Part shown: piece after piece, positions 62,373 through 64,000 of the stretch
Layout: each line of letters opens with the position of its first letter
How positions within the stretch are numbered: position 1 is the first letter of the stretch
Origin: Thalassobellus citreus
Lineage (GTDB): Bacteria; Bacteroidota; Bacteroidia; Flavobacteriales; Flavobacteriaceae
DNA: 64,000 bases
Direction: 5' to 3'
Assembly (NCBI RefSeq): GCF_044385915.1
Contig: NZ_JBISCC010000125.1
Location: 434,001-498,000 of the forward strand
Position numbers and translations under genes: made by a program
Notes under the pieces: generated by a model
What the model saw: only the letters and a program-made list of their open reading frames with translations
What the model was told of the DNA's origin: nothing
The model's database searches: none

Positions 62373-62397
62373 GTTTAATGAAGGTTAATTAATCTAT

Positions 62398-62428
62398 TTG
62401 ACTTTATAAAAATTTTCATCTATCTTCG
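62398..62428 (+). promoter_or_regulatory. Promoter of the DUF6090 gene
   Basis: TTG (62398-62400), a 20-bp spacer and TATCTTCG (62421-62428), a one-base variant of TAnnTTTG, lie 76 nt before the gene's ATG. Confidence 0.55.
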
Positions 62429-62504
62429 TTTAACGTATGATATAAAACATTAAAACGATTTCATATCAACGTCGTTGTGCTTCATTATCAGAAACCGTTA
62501 ACCA

Positions 62505-63230
62505 ATGATAAAATTTTTTAGAAAAATTCGCCAAAACTTACTTATGGAAAACAAAACTGGAAAGTATCTGAAATACGCCATTGGTGAAATTCTCCTTGTT
62601 GTAATTGGAATTTTAATTGCTCTTTCTATTAATAATTGGAATGAGAATAACAAAAAAGAGGACACTCTAAATAATATCTATAGTATTATTAAGAAGGACC
62701 TGGAACAAGATATTACGGCTATAGAGAACAGTTTTAACATAATGAATCCAAGGGAAGAGATTTTTATAAAAGTGATGAATAAAAGTATGACTTATGAAGA
62801 CTATATAAATTGCAATAAATGTGGAACAATATTAGATGGGTACCCAGATTATACAATGCAAAAACATGGCCTAGATCTTCTTGAAGATTTAAGTCAATTT
62901 ATAAATACAAAAAACGACAGCCTACCCCAAATTATTATAAATTTTTATGCCTACTTTGACAATGAACTCAAGGTGGATATTGATGATCTTTTATTACACC
63001 ATAGAGAAGACATTATTTACTACAAAAACAATATGTCATGGTTTGGTGATTATTATAATGGTATTATTGGAGATGAATTCATTACGTATGCACTTAATTC
63101 ATGGGATTATAGAAATCGAGTAACAGAATTTCATTTACTATACTATAAGATTTATTTTGGTCATTTAAGAGATTATAAAAAAAAGGCTAAGGAAATTATT
63201 GCACTGATAGATTCACATCTAAATAAATAA
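62505..63230 (+). CDS. DUF6090 family membrane-anchored protein
   Basis: A 241-residue protein with the DUF6090 start MIKFFRKIRQNLLMENKTGK. One membrane helix follows at about residues 27-45 (AIGEILLVVIGILIALSIN), ending in the conserved NNWNENN. The remainder is an acidic, helix-rich soluble domain with a Cys pair in NCNKCGT. The family is often multicopy in Flavobacteriia and has no known function. It is flanked on both sides by non-coding DNA with shared short motifs, giving it a cassette-like look. Confidence 0.87.
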   Translation: MIKFFRKIRQNLLMENKTGKYLKYAIGEILLVVIGILIALSINNWNENNKKEDTLNNIYSIIKKDLEQDITAIENSFNIMNPREEIFIKVMNKSMTYEDYINCNKCGTILDGYPDYTMQKHGLDLLEDLSQFINTKNDSLPQIIINFYAYFDNELKVDIDDLLLHHREDIIYYKNNMSWFGDYYNGIIGDEFITYALNSWDYRNRVTEFHLLYYKIYFGHLRDYKKKAKEIIALIDSHLNK

Positions 63231-63547
63231 CGCAAGCACAACAATGGCTATAAACAATTGCTATTACGGGCTCGTTCTGAAAATTACTGCAGAATTTTCT
63301 GCTTATCATGGTCCGTACTAACCTACGCAACTGTTCATGACCGAAACCGTTAAACGAACCTGAAAATAAATAGTCGAACTATTAGTCTTTTCCGCGTTAA
63401 GGATTACAGAGAAAAGCCCACAACTATTTAAGAATGAGGACTTGTAGCGAAAAGCCTGACCCGATAGGGTAACGCCCAATTTTACATTAACAGATTAACG
63501 ATCTATAAACAATTATAAATAACTGCTAAGAAACACAACACCTAAGC
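63231..63547. other. Non-coding, repeat-like intergenic stretch
   Basis: This 317-bp stretch has no credible ORF in either direction. It is less AT-rich than typical spacers here and holds phrases such as GTAGCGAAAAGCCTGACCC and a small ACCC-GATA-GGGT hairpin (63459-63470) that look like dispersed flavobacterial intergenic repeats rather than promoter DNA. It separates the DUF6090 gene from a convergent type IX secreted-protein gene. Confidence 0.5.
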
Positions 63548-64000
63548 TTACTCAATAATTATTTTTCTACTTACTATGCCGTTTTCGGTTTCTAACTTAA
63601 TAATATAAGCACCTGTTTTAACAGATAAAGGTATAGCTATATCTGATGTTGAATCGATATCGAAATCTATAATACTTTGTCCTAAAATATTATATAATTT
63701 TGCACGAGACAAATACATGTTATTTTTATTAACGATGTTTAAATGCGATACTTTTGAATCAAAATACACTAAAATATTATTACTATTTTCAAGATCATCA
63801 ACCTGTAAGAATTGGTCGTTTTTTTGAAAAACAAGCTTAAATCTATCATTATAAGTCCCTGCTTCTAAATAAATTTCAAAAGGCTTGTTATTAATTTCCG
63901 AAACTTCGCCTGTAATAGCATCACTAATATAAATTGATTTATTAGCATCAATATTTTCTAGAGCATCAATTTTAATAGAAGCTAATCCAGATGTTTTAAC
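63548..64000 (-). CDS. C-terminus of a type IX secreted protein (type A sorting domain), cut by window edge
   Basis: The frame is open from the right edge to a TAA at 63548-63550, 150 residues. The last 75 or so residues form a Por-secretion type A sorting domain: ILVYFDSKVSHLNIVNKNN, AKLYNILGQSIIDFDID, VKTGAYIIKLETENGIVSRK and a terminal KIIIE. This signal directs cargo through the type IX secretion system and is removed or processed at the cell surface. The upstream part visible here (ASIKIDALENIDANKSIYIS, then KPFEIYLEAGTYNDRF) is beta-rich. The functional domain lies outside the window. Confidence 0.9.
   Translation of the reverse strand, partial: VKTSGLASIKIDALENIDANKSIYISDAITGEVSEINNKPFEIYLEAGTYNDRFKLVFQKNDQFLQVDDLENSNNILVYFDSKVSHLNIVNKNNMYLSRAKLYNILGQSIIDFDIDSTSDIAIPLSVKTGAYIIKLETENGIVSRKIIIE

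Overview
The window is AT-rich chromosomal DNA from a member of the Bacteroidota, most likely a marine Flavobacteriaceae. Three things support this: promoters with the Bacteroidota TAnnTTTG -7 element; gliding and type IX secretion genes (gldI, a DUF5103 plug protein, a C-terminal sorting domain); and lineage-typical families such as DUF6090, DUF6122, DUF5683, a long signal peptidase I and a sodium-pumping NQR operon. I do not name a species. No transposase, prophage, CRISPR array or rRNA gene was seen. One tRNA gene is present.

Positions 1-21.3 kb hold a capsule/exopolysaccharide locus read leftward. It starts with a NusG-like UpxY-type antiterminator behind a clear promoter. A 720-bp non-coding leader with strong hairpins follows, then gmd and fcl (GDP-L-fucose synthesis) and a WcaJ-like initiating phosphotransferase. 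Next come an unusual polytopic membrane protein, an acyltransferase-3 protein, a Wzx-type flippase, a pyruvyltransferase-like enzyme, a GT-D-like protein, three hexapeptide acyltransferases, a Wzy-like polymerase, several glycosyltransferases, an alpha/beta-hydrolase-like protein, an asparagine-synthase-like protein and a WecG/TagA transferase. The 5' part of a Wzc-type co-polymerase gene runs off the left edge. Together these suggest a fucose-containing, heavily decorated surface polysaccharide.

From 21.6 to 34.6 kb lie tRNA-Pro and a rightward run: udk, a DivIC/FtsB-like gene, mutA and two lipoprotein-like genes. A leftward M16 peptidase follows, then a rightward parA-parB-DUF5683-dapB-lepB-wbqC-like-DUF6122 series. 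From 34.7 to 41.2 kb the genes run leftward: a nuclease/phosphatase-family protein, two rhomboid proteases, mutL, two related small membrane proteins, ribH and a TPR protein. From 41.4 to 49.3 kb most genes run rightward: recF, a 2H-phosphoesterase-like gene, a DUF721/DciA-like gene and two near-identical cold-shock genes; ndk is leftward; then nrnA-like, gldI, a cyclophilin-FKBP fusion, lgt, DUF192 and DUF423. From 49.3 to 56.9 kb lie apbE, a small NQR-associated gene and nqrFEDCBA, all leftward; ApbE is expected to attach FMN to NqrB and NqrC.

The right end holds a DUF5103 protein, apaG, a leftward NRDE-DUF6695 pair, pruA, an island-like DUF6090 gene, about 300 bp of non-coding repeat-like DNA, and the C-terminus of a type IX secreted protein cut by the window edge. 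The most interesting observations are the structured capsule leader next to its putative antiterminator, a dispersed GAAA-loop hairpin family with compensatory stem changes, the unknown membrane protein with buried Asp/His/Glu motifs, and departures from expected catalytic motifs in several otherwise recognisable families.
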